Origin: Mesorhabditis belari | Lineage: Eukaryota > Nematoda > Chromadorea > Rhabditida > Rhabditidae | Length of the DNA: 64,000 nt | Reading direction: 5' to 3' | Assembly (NCBI GenBank): GCA_958450365.1 | Contig: CAUEEP010000735.1 | Span: forward strand, 3,438,001-3,502,000 | Part shown: positions 54,357-64,000 of the stretch, piece by piece | How the letters are laid out: every line of letters starts with the position of its first letter | Position numbering within the stretch: position 1 is the stretch's first letter | Notes under the pieces: generated by a model | The model's input: only the letters and a program-made list of their open reading frames with translations | Database searches by the model: none | Told to the model about the DNA's origin: nothing | Translations under genes and position numbers: made by a program

Positions 54357-54820
54357 AAGTTTTGCTTTTTTCTTAAAAAGAGATTAAACAGATAAATTCC
54401 AAAAAACTGAGTACTTTGAGTTCTGAAAACTGTAAACATCTAGTGCACTGTTTTCATACTCTATCTAGTGCACTGTTTTCATATAAAAACCTATTCTCGA
54501 ATCTCTTTTTCCATTCATAGCCAAATCCTTGTCGTCTTTGGCGGCGAAAAGTCTGCTCCACTTGACTTCTTAATAGAGATCTTAGTCTTTCACCTCCTTT
54601 TTTCCCATTCATAACTCTTTCTTCCAGCCAGCTGTCACTTTTCTCTTGAATTCACTTATTACTTGATGATTTATTGGCCAACAATCCAAGAAAAATGAGT
54701 GTTTGTGTAATTTTTGGCTTTTTTTCGATTTTCTTCTTACATTGGGGTGTACATTGAGCTAAAAATTCTTTTTTTTTTGACAAATTTGCCCCTTTACCTT
54801 CAAAGTCTACCAGAGATTTG
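54357..54820. other. Flank shared with the second tRNA-Ala block
   Basis: CTAGTGCACTGTTTTCATAT through CAGCCAGCTGTCACTTTT is repeated at 57465-57650, so the tRNA lies in a duplicated block of about 0.7 kb. No protein gene seen. Confidence 0.7.
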
Positions 54821-54824
54821 ATCC

Positions 54825-55245
54825 AGGTCCGACCCAGGTCCGACCCAGGTCTGACCCAGGTCCAACCCAGGTCTGAACCGGTCTGATCCAGGTCTGACCC
54901 AGGTCTAACCCAGGTCTGAACCGGTCTGATCCAGGTCTGACCCAGGTCTAACCCAGGTCTGAACCGGTCTGATCCAGGTCTGACCCAGATCTAACCCAGG
55001 TCTGAACCGGTCTGATCCAGGTCTGACCCAGGTCTAACCCAGGTCTGAACCGGTCTGATCCAGGTCTGACCCAGATCTAACCCAGGTCTGAACCGGTCTG
55101 ATCCAGGTCTGACCCAGGTCTAACCCAGGTCTGAACCGGTCTGATCCAGGTCTGACCCAGATCTAACCCAGGTCTGACCCAGATCTGATCCAGGTCTAAC
55201 CCAGGTCTAACCCAGGTCTGACCCAGGTCTGATCCAGGTCTCGAT
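54825..55245. repeat. GGTCTGACCCAGGTCTAACCCA array
   Basis: 10- to 11-bp modules CCAGGTCTGA and CCAGGTCTAAC with a higher-order period of about 54 bp (GAACCGGTCTGATCCAGG). Confidence 0.95.
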
Positions 55246-55441
55246 CTACCCTAATCTAGTCTAAGTAAACCTGGCATAACCTGGTTTTGCTATACTGTTA
55301 TTTTAAAGAAATCTATTTAAAGTTACTTGAAAATCTCATATCAAAAAGATTTGCGAAACTCGCTATGACGCTTTGTTGACGGTCAAAAAAAAGAGCTTTC
55401 GTTTTCTTTCGTTTGAGAAGATTAACGCTATTGTTAGACTC

Positions 55442-55520
55442 AAAAAAAGAAGGAAAAAGAAGGAAAAAGAAGGAAAAAGAAGGAAAAAGAAGGAAAAAGA
55501 AGGAAAAAGAAGGAAAAGAA
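55442..55520. repeat. 10-bp AAGAAGGAAA array
   Basis: Seven units of AGGAAAAAGA. Confidence 0.96.
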
Positions 55521-55795
55521 TTGGATTTTCAATGGCATTCAGCTTTTGCTCTAGCTCTTTTACAGTAATTTTTTCAAAAATTCAATAAAATTCACTTCTA
55601 AATTTAACAATTTCCTATAATTTTGTGAAAATTTATAAAAAAACCCTTTTATTTCACTAAATTCTCAAATTTTCTTTTGTAATTGCTTGAAAAATTGCCT
55701 AAAAATTGCCAAAAAGGGTTTATTTACAGATTTATAAGCTGTCAAAAGAATTCTAACACAACTGAAGCTTTTGAGAAAGCTGAGCAAGTGAACGG
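55521..55795. other. AT-rich spacer
   Basis: Nothing recognised. Confidence 0.4.
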
Positions 55796-55797
55796 GT

Positions 55798-56360
55798 ATT
55801 TTGAAAGACTCGCCACACTTTAAACGGCTATAACTTTGTCTAGAGACAATATTATGTTTAACTATTGATGTCATTAAATAGAGAACGTTTCAGGCTTTCA
55901 AATAGTACCAAATAGAGCTTGATTGGACAATCGAGTCCAAGAAAATCCGTCCAAGAAAATCGGAGACAACTCTGAGCCACGGGTGTTGTATCGCCTTTTT
56001 TCTTGGGCCGATTTCTTTTGTTCGGATTATTCAATTAAACTCTATTTGGTATCATTTGAAAGTCTGAAACGTTCTCTATTCAATGACATCAATAGTTAAA
56101 CATAATATTGTCTCTAGACAAAGTTATAGCCGTTTAAAGTGTGATCACTTGTTCAAAATGAGGTTTTGGGGTTTTTTTGAGCTATCAGTTTCTCTGCTTT
56201 GATTTTTTTGGACTCGTTTAGTCAATTAAACCCTATTTGGTATCATTTGATAGTCTGAAATGTCCTCTATTTAATGACATCAATAGTTAAGCATATTATT
56301 ATCTCTAGACAAAGTTATAGCCGTTTAAAGTTTGATGCATCTTTCAAAATACCCGGAAAT
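55798..56360. repeat. Foldback (MITE-like) element and half copy
   Basis: 55806-56150 is a palindromic unit with arms GCCACACTTTAAACGGCTAT and CTATAACTTTGTCTAGAGAC and their inverse, related to the three copies in channel intron 1. A further single arm lies at about 56215-56345. Confidence 0.87.
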
Positions 56361-56679
56361 CACGTGAGCTGAATCTTTTTTGCGCTTTCACAATCTCAAT
56401 TTTCGTGTTTTGCCTAATAGTTTTCAACGTTCTCTACAAAAAATATCAAATTTCGGTTTTATTTTTCAATTTTCCCCTTACCCATTTCAGTTCCTATCAC
56501 TTTTCAATGTTTGATCTTTCAAAATTCAACAGAAAAAGCGACCATGTTTAAATTGAAATTGAAAGAAAAAAAATAAGGAATAGAAAGTTTTTTATGTTCT
56601 AAATCGTTAATTTTTTAAAAAAACAATAAAAATCATTTTTCTATTTGATTCATTTACCCAACTTTTGTTGTACAGCGAA

Positions 56680-56860
56680 GATTTTGGTAATTGAGCCGAG
56701 CTGGACTGAACCCTAAGGCGAGATTATTTTTGGTGCGTTAGAGGGAGTGCGTTTAGCCGAAAGTACTTCGTTGGCGTGTAACCGAACCGAGCTGGGCTGA
56801 ACTTTAAGGCGAGATTGTTTTTGGTGCGCTAGAAGGGATGCGTTTAGATTTTGATTCATT
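56680..56860. repeat. About 95-bp direct repeat, two copies
   Basis: CCGAGCTGGACTGAACCCTA to GGTGCGTTAGAGGGA and its close copy CCGAGCTGGGCTGAACTTTA to GGTGCGCTAGAAGGGA. Confidence 0.85.
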
Positions 56861-56956
56861 TACCCATCCAGTTTTAGTCTAATAATTGAATAACTTTATT
56901 ATTATAAGTATAGAAAATAGGTAGTCCGTCTTTCTTGAAAAAAAGCAAAAGAAAAA

Positions 56957-57025
56957 CCCGAGCCGGAGTCGAACCTGCGAGGTCTCGCTTTAGAAACCAG
57001 AGCTATACCACTCGGCCACAGCTGC
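56957..57025 (-). pseudogene. tRNA-like sequence (degenerate), second copy
   Basis: Same element as 54095-54163 with several changes (anticodon loop TTTCTAA, T-arm GTTCGACTCC). It lies 120 bp upstream of the second tRNA-Ala. Confidence 0.55.
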
Positions 57026-57145
57026 AGATAGTCTTACCCGCAAGGAAACCGTTAAAACCCAAATGATCGCATTTTCTTTAGACATTTTGCCATCAATTTG
57101 TTAGATTTTAGCTTATCAATCTCTAAAAAGGCTCTGGTTTTAATC

Positions 57146-57217
57146 GGGGGTGTAGCTCAGTGGTAGAGCGCTCGCTTCGCATGCGAGAAGTCCAGGGTTC
57201 AAACCCCTGTTCCTCCA
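57146..57217 (+). tRNA. tRNA-Ala(CGC), copy 2
   Basis: Identical over all 72 nt to 54285-54356, including the G3:U70 pair. It lies 2861 bp downstream in a duplicated block. Confidence 0.96.
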
Positions 57218-57860
57218 AACTTTTTTTAGAAAAAGAGATTGTTCAGGTAAACGCATCCTTTTCGGCACACCACAAGTCCTTTCCTCCATTGGAGACTCAG
57301 AACTCAGAATTGTTAAAGAAGAAAAAGAAGAAGAAGATGTTAGCTTAAGGAGTCTAGCCCTGACTTAGCCTAGCAAGTCTTATGCTTGTGTTCCCTTTAC
57401 TTTAAAAGAGATTAAACAGATAAATTCCAAAAGTGTACTTTGAGTTCTGAAAACTGTAAACATACTCTTTCTAGTGCACTGTTTTCATATAAAAACCTAT
57501 TCTCGAGTCTCTTTTTCCATTCATAGCCAAATCCTTGTCGTCTTTGGCGGTGAAAGTCTGCTCCACTTGACTTCTTAATAGAGATCTTAGTCTTTCAGCT
57601 TCTTTTTTTCCAATTCATAACTCTTCCTTACAGCCAGCTGTCACTTTTTCTCTTGAATTCGCTTATTATTTGATGATTTATTCCAGAAAAGTGGACGTTT
57701 TTGTAAATTTTTTTGCTTTTTTTCGATTTTGTGTACTTTGAAAGCTAAAAATTAGCTTTCTAGGCTTTTCTCGTGTTTAATTTTAATTTGTTTTTCTTGT
57801 GGATTCTTGTGTAGACCCAGAAAGGGCACAAAAGAATGAATAGAATAGAAAAAAAGCAAA
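57218..57860. other. Flank of tRNA-Ala copy 2
   Basis: Includes the block shared with 54440-54700. No protein gene recognised. Confidence 0.5.
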
Positions 57861-57867
57861 AAATGAG

Positions 57868-57932
57868 ACGGTCGGCTTTGAACCCTTGACCCTCAGCTCA
57901 CTGTAAAAGCACCCAACCAATCGGCAACCGAT
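57868..57932 (-). pseudogene. tRNA-like sequence
   Basis: The inverse has an acceptor-like pair CGGTTG/CGACCG, a D-loop-like GATTGGTTGGGTGC, an anticodon region TTTTACAG and a T-arm-like GGGTTCAAAGCC. At about 62 nt it is too short for a normal tRNA, and its anticodon stem is imperfect. Confidence 0.4.
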
Positions 57933-58070
57933 CTTGAAGAAAGCTCGGATTAAAAGGAGAAACTCAAAGCTTTTATGCCTATTTGGCGGTGATTACGCGC
58001 TATTCAGCAGCTTAATTTTATATCATTATAATCAGTGTAAAATTCTGCGTCGAATCGTCATCGTCGTCGA

Positions 58071-61000
58071 ATGGAGAAACGCAACCTTTCTGATGCACTG
58101 GAGTCACTTTTCTGGTCATCAGAAAAGACAACGCGATCTAATCATTCTACCCTTGTAAGTAAAAACATCAATTCTTTCGTTTATTTCGTAAAATAATCTA
58201 ATCTCAGGCATTAGATTTCATAATTTTAATGGAAAATTGTGAATTAGTGAACGAGAAATGGTTTAGAATGGAGTCAGTGAGTTTAGAACGGTTGAGTAGA
58301 AAGCAAATCAAGAGAGATTCACCGAGAGATTGTGAGTAATTGAAATGAAAAGGATTAGTTAATGAAGTCAAAAGAATTCTTGAAAATTAGCTGAATGGGT
58401 AGCTAATTTTTATAGCATTGTAATTAGCGTTAAATTCTGCGTCGAATGGTCTATATATCATCAGAAAAGGCAAGGGAATCCAATCATTCTTCCGTATCAT
58501 TCTTCCCAATCATTCTTCCCAATCATTCTTCCCAATCATTCTTCCCCTATCATTCTTCCCAATCATTCTTCCGTATCATTCTTCCCAATCATTCTTCCCA
58601 ATCATTCTTCCCAATCATTCTTCCCCTATCATTCTTCCCCTATCATTCTTCCCAATCATTCTTCCGTATCATTCTTCCCCTATCATTCTTCCCCTATCAT
58701 TCTTCCCAATCATTCTTCCCAATCATTCTTCCCCTATCATTCTTCCCCTATCATTCTTCCCAATCATTCTTCCGTATCATTCTTCCCAATCATTCTTCCC
58801 AATCATTCTTCCCCTATCATTCTTCCCCTATCATTCTTCCCAATCATTCTTCCGTATCATTCTTCCCAATCATTCTTCCGTATCATTCTTCCCAATCATT
58901 CTTCCCAATCATTCTTCCCAATCATTCTCCCCATCATTCTTCCCTATCATTCTTCCCAATCATTCTTCCGTATCATTCTTCCCAATCATTCTTCCGTATC
59001 ATTCTTCCGTATCATTCTTCCCAATCATTCTTCCGTATCATTCTTCCCAATCATTCTTCCCAATCATTCTTCCTATCATTCTTCCCAATCATTCTTCCCA
59101 ATCATTCTTCCCCTATCATTCTTCCCCTATCATTCTTCCCAATCATTCTTCCCAATCATTCTCCTATCATTCTTCCCCTATCATTCTTCCCAATCATTCT
59201 TCCGTATCATTCTTCCCAATCATTCTTCCGTATCATTCTTCCGTATCATTCTTCCCAATCATTCTTCCATCATTCTTCCCAATCATTCTTCCGTATCATT
59301 CTTCCCAATCATTCTTCCGTATCATTCTTCCACATCCCCAACATTCTTCCGTATCATTCTTCCCAATCATTCTCCAATCATTCTTCCCAATCATTCTTCC
59401 GTATCATTCTTCCATCATTCTTCCCAATCATTCTTCCTTATCATTCTTCCCAATCATTCTTCCGTATCATTCTTCCCAATCATTCTTCCGTATCATTCTT
59501 CCCAATCATTCTTCCCAATCATTCTTCCCAATCATTCTTCCCTATCATTCTTCCCAATCATTTTCCCTATCATTCTTCCCAATCATTCTTCCGTATCATT
59601 CTTCCCAATCATTCTTCCGTATCATTCTTCCGTATCATTCTTCCCAATCATTCTTCCGTATCATTCTTCCCAATCATTCTTCCGAATCATTCTTCCCAAT
59701 CATTCTTCCCAATCATTCTTCCCAATCATTCTTCCCCTATCATTCTTCCCCTATCATTCTTCCCAATCATTCTTCCGTATCATTCTTCCCAATCATTCTT
59801 CCGTATCATTCTTCCCAATCATTCTTCCGTATCATTCTTCCCAATCATTCTTCCGTATCATTCTTCCCAATCATTCTTCCGACATTCTTCCCAATCATTC
59901 TTCCGTATCATTCTTCCCAATCATTCTTCCGAATCATTCTTCCGTATCATTCTTCCCAATCATTCTTCCGTATCATTCTTCCCAATCATTCTTCCGTATC
60001 ATTCTTCCGTATCATTCTTCCCAATCATTCTTCCGTATCATTCTTCCCAATCATTCTTCCGTATCATTCTTCCCAATCATTCTTCCGTATCATTCTTCCC
60101 AATCATTCTTCCGTATCATTCTTCCCAATCATTCTTCCGTATCATTCTTCCCAATCATTCTTCCGTATCATTCTTCCCAATCATTCTTCCGTATCATTCT
60201 TCCCAATCATTCTTCCGTATCATTCCTCCGTATCATTCTTCCCAATCATTCTTCCGTATCATTCTTCCCAATCATTCTTCCGTATCATTCTTCCCAATCA
60301 TTCTTCCGTATCATTCTTCCCAATCATTCTTCCGTATCATTCTTCCCAATCATTCTTCCGTATCATTCTTCCCAATCATTCTTCCGTATCATTCTTCCCA
60401 ATCATTCTTCCGATATCATTCTTCCCAATCATTCTTCCGTATCATTCTTCCCAATCATTCTTCCGTATCATTCTTCCCAATCATTCTTCCCAATCATTCT
60501 TCCGTATCATTCTTCCCAATCATTCTTCCCAATCATTCTTCCCAATCATTCTTCCGTATCATTCTTCCCAATCATTCTTCCGTATCATTCTTCCCAATCA
60601 TTCTTCCGTATCATTCTCCAATCATTCTTCCCGAATCATTCTTCCCAATCATTCTTCCGTATCATTCTTCCCAATCATTCTTCCGTATCATTCTTCCCAA
60701 TCATTCTCCGCGTTATCATCTTCCCAATCATTCTTCCGTATCATTCTTCCCAATCATTCTTCCGTATCATTCTTCCCAATCATTCTTCCGTATCATTCTT
60801 CCCAATCATTCTTCCGTATCATTCTTCCCAATCATTCTTCCCAATCATTCTTCCCAATCATTCTTCCCAATCATTCTTCCCAATCATTCTTCCCTATCAT
60901 TCTTCCCAATCATTCTTCCCAATCATTCTTCCCTATCATTCTTCCCTAATCATTCTTCCCAATCATTCTTCCGTATCATTCTTCCCAATCATTCTTCCCA

Positions 61001-62952
61001 ATCATTCTTCCCCTATCATTCTTCCCCTATCATTCTTCCCAATCATTCTTCCGTATCATTCTTCCCAATCATTCTTCCCTATCATTCTTCCCTATCATTC
61101 TTCCCAATCATTCTTCCCCTATCATTCTTCCACAATCATTCTTCCCAATCATTCTTCCGTATCATTCTTCCCAATCATTCTTCCCAATCATTCTTCCCCT
61201 ATCATTCTTCCCCTATCATTCTTCCCAATCATTCTTCCGTATCATTCTTCCCAATCATTCTTCCCAATCATTCTTCCCAATCATTCTTCCCAATCATTCT
61301 TCCCAATCATTCTTCCGTATCATTCTTCCCAATCATTCTTCCCAATCATTCTTCCCCTATCATTCTTCCCCAATCATTCTTCCCAATCATTCTTCCGTAT
61401 CATTCTTCCCAATCATTCTTCCCAATCATTCTTCCCCTATCATTCTTCCCCTATCATTCTTCCCAATCATTCTTCCGTATCATTCTTCCCAATCATTCTT
61501 CCGTATCATTCTTCCCAATCATTCTTCCCATCATTCTTCCCAATCATTCTTCCCAATCATTCTTCCCAATCATTCTTCCCCAATCATTCTTCCCAATCAT
61601 CTTCCCAATCATTCTTCCCAATCATTCTTCCGTATCATTCTTCCCAATCATTCTTCCCAATCCCCCCCCATCATTCTTCCCAATCATTCTTCCGTATCAT
61701 TCTTCCCAATCATTCTTCCGTATCATTCTTCCCAATCATTCTTCCCAATCATTCTTCCCAATCATTCTTCCCAATCATTCTTCCCAATCATTCTTCCCAA
61801 TCATTCTTCCCAATCATTCTTCCCAATCATTCTTCCCAATCATTCTTCCCAATCATTCTTCCCAACATTCTCCCAATCATTCCCCAATCATTCTTCCCAA
61901 TCATTCTTCCCAATCATTCTTCCCAATCATTCTTCCCAATCATTCTTCCCAATCATTCTTCCCAATCATTCTTCCCAATCATTCTTCCCAATCATTCTTC
62001 CCAATCATTCTTCCCAATCATTCTTCCCAATCATTCTTCCCAAATCATTCTTCCCAATCATTCTTCCCAATCATTCTTCCCAATCATTCTTCCCAATCAT
62101 TCTTCCCAATCATTCTTCCCCTATCATTCTTCCCCAATCATTCTTCCCTTCTTAATAATAGCTCGATTTGGTTAGTTAAAAATTTTTAGAAAAATTTTAA
62201 AAATTTAAAGAAAAAAATCAGCTAACAAATCCATTACGAAATGGATTTGTTAGCTGATTTTTTTATTGTTTTAATATTTTGTTTCTATTCGGTTCGAATT
62301 TGTTGTTTGTTGTTTGTTGTGTTTCTATTCGGAAATGGATTTGTTAGCCGTTTTTTGTATTGTTTAACCTTTTGTTTCTATTCAGTTCAATTATCCACTT
62401 TTTCACGGCACTAAAATCATCAAGATTTCATCAAAAATCCAAGAAAAAAAAGGTTAAAAACGATTTTTCTTTTCTAAACATCATCCTTAGATTGTTATAA
62501 ATCACAAAAATTTATCTATTTTTTCATTTTTCAAAACTCTTTCCACCAATTTTTCGCTCTTTTCAATTCTCGAAATCTCTTTTTGACCTTGATTGGTTTA
62601 AAAAAAGAAAAAAAAAGGAAAAAAAGAGCCTTTTCAATTCAAATAGCCGGTTCTTTTCATAAAAAATCTATGAAATCAACAAGTTTTTCCATAATTTATT
62701 CATTTTTTCAACGGAAAATCGCTTTTTTTGCTATTTTTGATTCAATTTTCAATCTTTAATCGTTTAGATTTTCAAAAAAAACAGAATAATTTGATTTATT
62801 CAAAAGCTAGGCGACTAAATCAAGCTTCTAAATCGATTTTTATTTGCCAGAAAGAGTGGGTTTCGATTTTAAACGATCACAAAGTACACCTTTGCTTGAG
62901 TTCATCGGAGAAACGCAACCTTTCTTGTTTTCTTGGCAACAAGTCAGACTAG
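58071..62952 (+). CDS. Candidate gene G, unrecognised protein, 3 exons, 130 aa
   Basis: Exons 58071-58154 (28 codons, MEKRNLSDALESLFW), 58208-58331 (41 codons plus 1 nt, ALDFIILMENCELVNEKWF) and 62768-62952 (ending FLGNKSD then stop). Phases join (0, then 1) and donors are GTAAGT and GTGAGT. No recognised domain, and the start may be further upstream since no splice-acceptor-like AG precedes this ATG. Intron 2 (58332-62767) contains a 3.66-kb satellite. A shortened copy of exon 1 lies at 58420-58490, directly before the satellite. Exon 3 shares the 19-base segment GGAGAAACGCAACCTTTCT with exon 1. Exons 1 and 2 together are the most plausible part. Confidence 0.42.
58420..58490 (+). pseudogene. 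Partial copy of gene G exon 1 and upstream flank
   Basis: AAATTCTGCGTCGAATGG and ATCATCAGAAAAGGCA, then GGAATCCAATCATTCTTCC, match 58048-58150 with about 60 bases deleted. Its last bases are the first unit of the satellite. Confidence 0.75.
58486..62147. repeat. 3.66-kb CCCAATCATTCTT satellite
   Basis: About 280 units of 12-14 bp: CCCAATCATTCTT (13), CCGTATCATTCTT (13) and CCCCTATCATTCTT (14). The first part is heterogeneous with higher-order alternation of CCCAAT and CCGTAT units; the last 0.5 kb is almost pure CCCAATCATTCTT. One frame happens to stay open for 1247 codons (NHSSQSFFPIILP type repeats), which is a by-product of mostly 13-bp units lacking stop triplets. Confidence 0.97.
62153..62760. 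other. AT-rich spacer in gene G intron 2
   Basis: Contains an inverted pair GAAATGGATTTGTTAGC near 62240 with its inverse at 62218-62235, and a second direct copy near 62330. No exon recognised. Confidence 0.4.
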
Positions 62953-63230
62953 CGGTGGTTAGTCAGGCTTGATCAAGGCACTAACCAGTCCCCTTCTAGC
63001 TTGGTCAGAGCTAAGCAATTACCCAAATTGAGCTAAGCTTTACCCAAACCAGACAAGGATAATAAATAAGTTGTTTAAATCTGTAAGTTGTCTTGTCAAC
63101 AAGTCAGATTAAGTGAGGTTAGTCAGGCTTGATCAAGACACTAACCAGTCCCCACTAACCAGTCCAGCTTGGCCAAATCTAAGCCAAGCTTTACCCAAAC
63201 CAGACAAGGATAATAAGTAAGTAACCCGGA
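62935..63230. repeat. About 150-bp direct repeat, two copies
   Basis: CAACAAGTCAGACTAGCGG to CCAGACAAGGATAATAAATA, and CAACAAGTCAGATTAAGTG to GACAAGGATAATAAGTA. The first copy overlaps the last codons of gene G exon 3. Confidence 0.88.
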
Positions 63231-63239
63231 AACAAGCCA

Positions 63240-63430
63240 TTAGTCCAAGCTAGGACTTAGCTGGACTAGCCAAGACAGCTGGACTAGCCAAGACTTAGCT
63301 GGACTAGCCAAGGCTTAGCTGGACTAGCCAAGACTTAGCTGGACTAGCCAAGGCTTAGCTGGACTAGCCAAGACTTAGCTGGACTAGCCAAGACAGCTGG
63401 ACTAGCCAAGACTTAGCTGGACTAGCCAAT
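63240..63430. repeat. 20-bp TTAGCTGGACTAGCCAAGAC array
   Basis: About nine units of AGCTGGACTAGCCAAGAC with or without TT. Confidence 0.95.
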
Positions 63431-63499
63431 CACAAACAGACTCTTGACTTTTTATCTGTTTTATCTTACCAATATTCTGCTCTGAAATTGCTGCTTCAA

Positions 63500-63560
63500 T
63501 TCCTGTTTGAATTCCTTTCGCTGCTTCAATTCCTTTCGCTGCTTCAATTCTTTTCATCTG
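63500..63560. repeat. 19-bp GCTGCTTCAATTCCTTTC repeat
   Basis: Three to four units. Confidence 0.85.
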
Positions 63561-63595
63561 AGTTCTAAATCATCTAAATCTTTTTTCTTTTCATT

Positions 63596-63747
63596 TTCCC
63601 GAGAACTGATCGAATTTCCTGATCGAGTGTCTTCTTTCGAAAGCCGAGACAAAAAAAAACGGTGTTGTGGAGGAAATGGAGTGTGGGAAGAAGGGAAAAG
63701 AAAGGATTTGCGTCGAATCCGACGGCTTCTTTCCGCTTCTCGTTGAT
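63596..63747 (+). CDS. Possible terminal exon of an unidentified gene
   Basis: An open frame after TTTTCCCGAG reads LIEFPDRVSSFESRDKKKR and continues CCGGNGVWEEGKRK to RRLLSASR then stop. Base composition is coding-like, but no family is recognised and the opposite strand is also open. Weak. Confidence 0.25.
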
Positions 63748-63759
63748 CGGCGGTGAGAA

Positions 63760-64000
63760 AAGAAGGTGAGAAATGGAAAATGGAATAGAGAAGTGGCTGC
63801 TGCGCTTGCTAGACTCTTTGGTTTGAATCTCATTTTGAATTCCTCTTGAATTCCGTTTCAATTATCATCTTCTTTATTTCTCTTTGTGATTCTTTAATCA
63901 GTTGAACGATTCCTCGATCTCTAACTTGTTTAGAGCTTTGATTTCTCGACTTTTCTTGACTAAAATAGTTTCCAAATCAGCTAGAAGCCAATTCTAAGTC
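63760..64000. other. Right end, nothing recognised
   Basis: No exon or array identified in the last 240 bases. Confidence 0.35.

Noticed and set aside
58446..62189. 1247-codon open reading frame
   Set aside because: It is almost wholly translation of a 13-bp satellite. A stop-free unit of 13 bases leaves all frames open; there is no domain and the first codons are a truncated exon copy.

Overview
The window reads as a compact, AT-rich animal genome, most likely a nematode or another spliced-leader-using invertebrate. Introns can be 39 to 47 nt, acceptors are TTTNAG-like, a splice-acceptor-like AG lies 2 to 9 nt upstream of the start codon in six genes, one gene is a GluCl-like Cys-loop channel (a protostome family), and Tc1/mariner elements are present. 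The species cannot be named from sequence alone. Almost all coding sequence is in short exons that a long-ORF scan misses; most long open frames here are translated tandem repeats. I built gene models by hand from protein family motifs, GT/AG sites and phase consistency.

Left part (1.4-26.2 kb): one minus-strand gene of 20 exons (1809 nt, 602 aa) encodes a secreted matrix metalloproteinase with signal peptide, cysteine-switch prodomain, catalytic domain, hinge and four-bladed hemopexin domain. Its intron 6 (11 kb) holds a complete plus-strand gene of 15 exons (410 aa) for a Cys-loop ligand-gated channel subunit. Its intron 15 holds a nearly perfect Tc1-like transposon (1622 bp) whose transposase needs removal of one 41-nt intron. 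Most introns longer than about 0.5 kb in both genes contain a tandem array, usually with its own unit sequence.

Middle part (27-36 kb): four small genes (A to D; 78-97 aa) share a layout of short first exon, phase-0 introns and a last exon of 35-38 codons. A and B are divergent, and C and D are only 241 bp apart. They are separated by 20-bp TATATA-type arrays and a decayed transposase whose C-terminus has expanded into an 11-residue repeat.

Right part (35.7-64 kb): a direct segmental duplication of about 5 kb (35.7-40.7 and 44.8-50.0 kb) carries gene D and its copy E, a dead mariner transposase and several arrays. Between the copies lies a GC-rich minus-strand gene of 10 recognised exons whose 5' end is lost at an array next to the duplication junction. 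From 50 kb on there are mostly arrays, two identical tRNA-Ala(CGC) genes in duplicated blocks, and a possible three-exon gene whose second intron is a 3.66-kb satellite. The window contains no CRISPR array, rRNA or bacterial-type operon.
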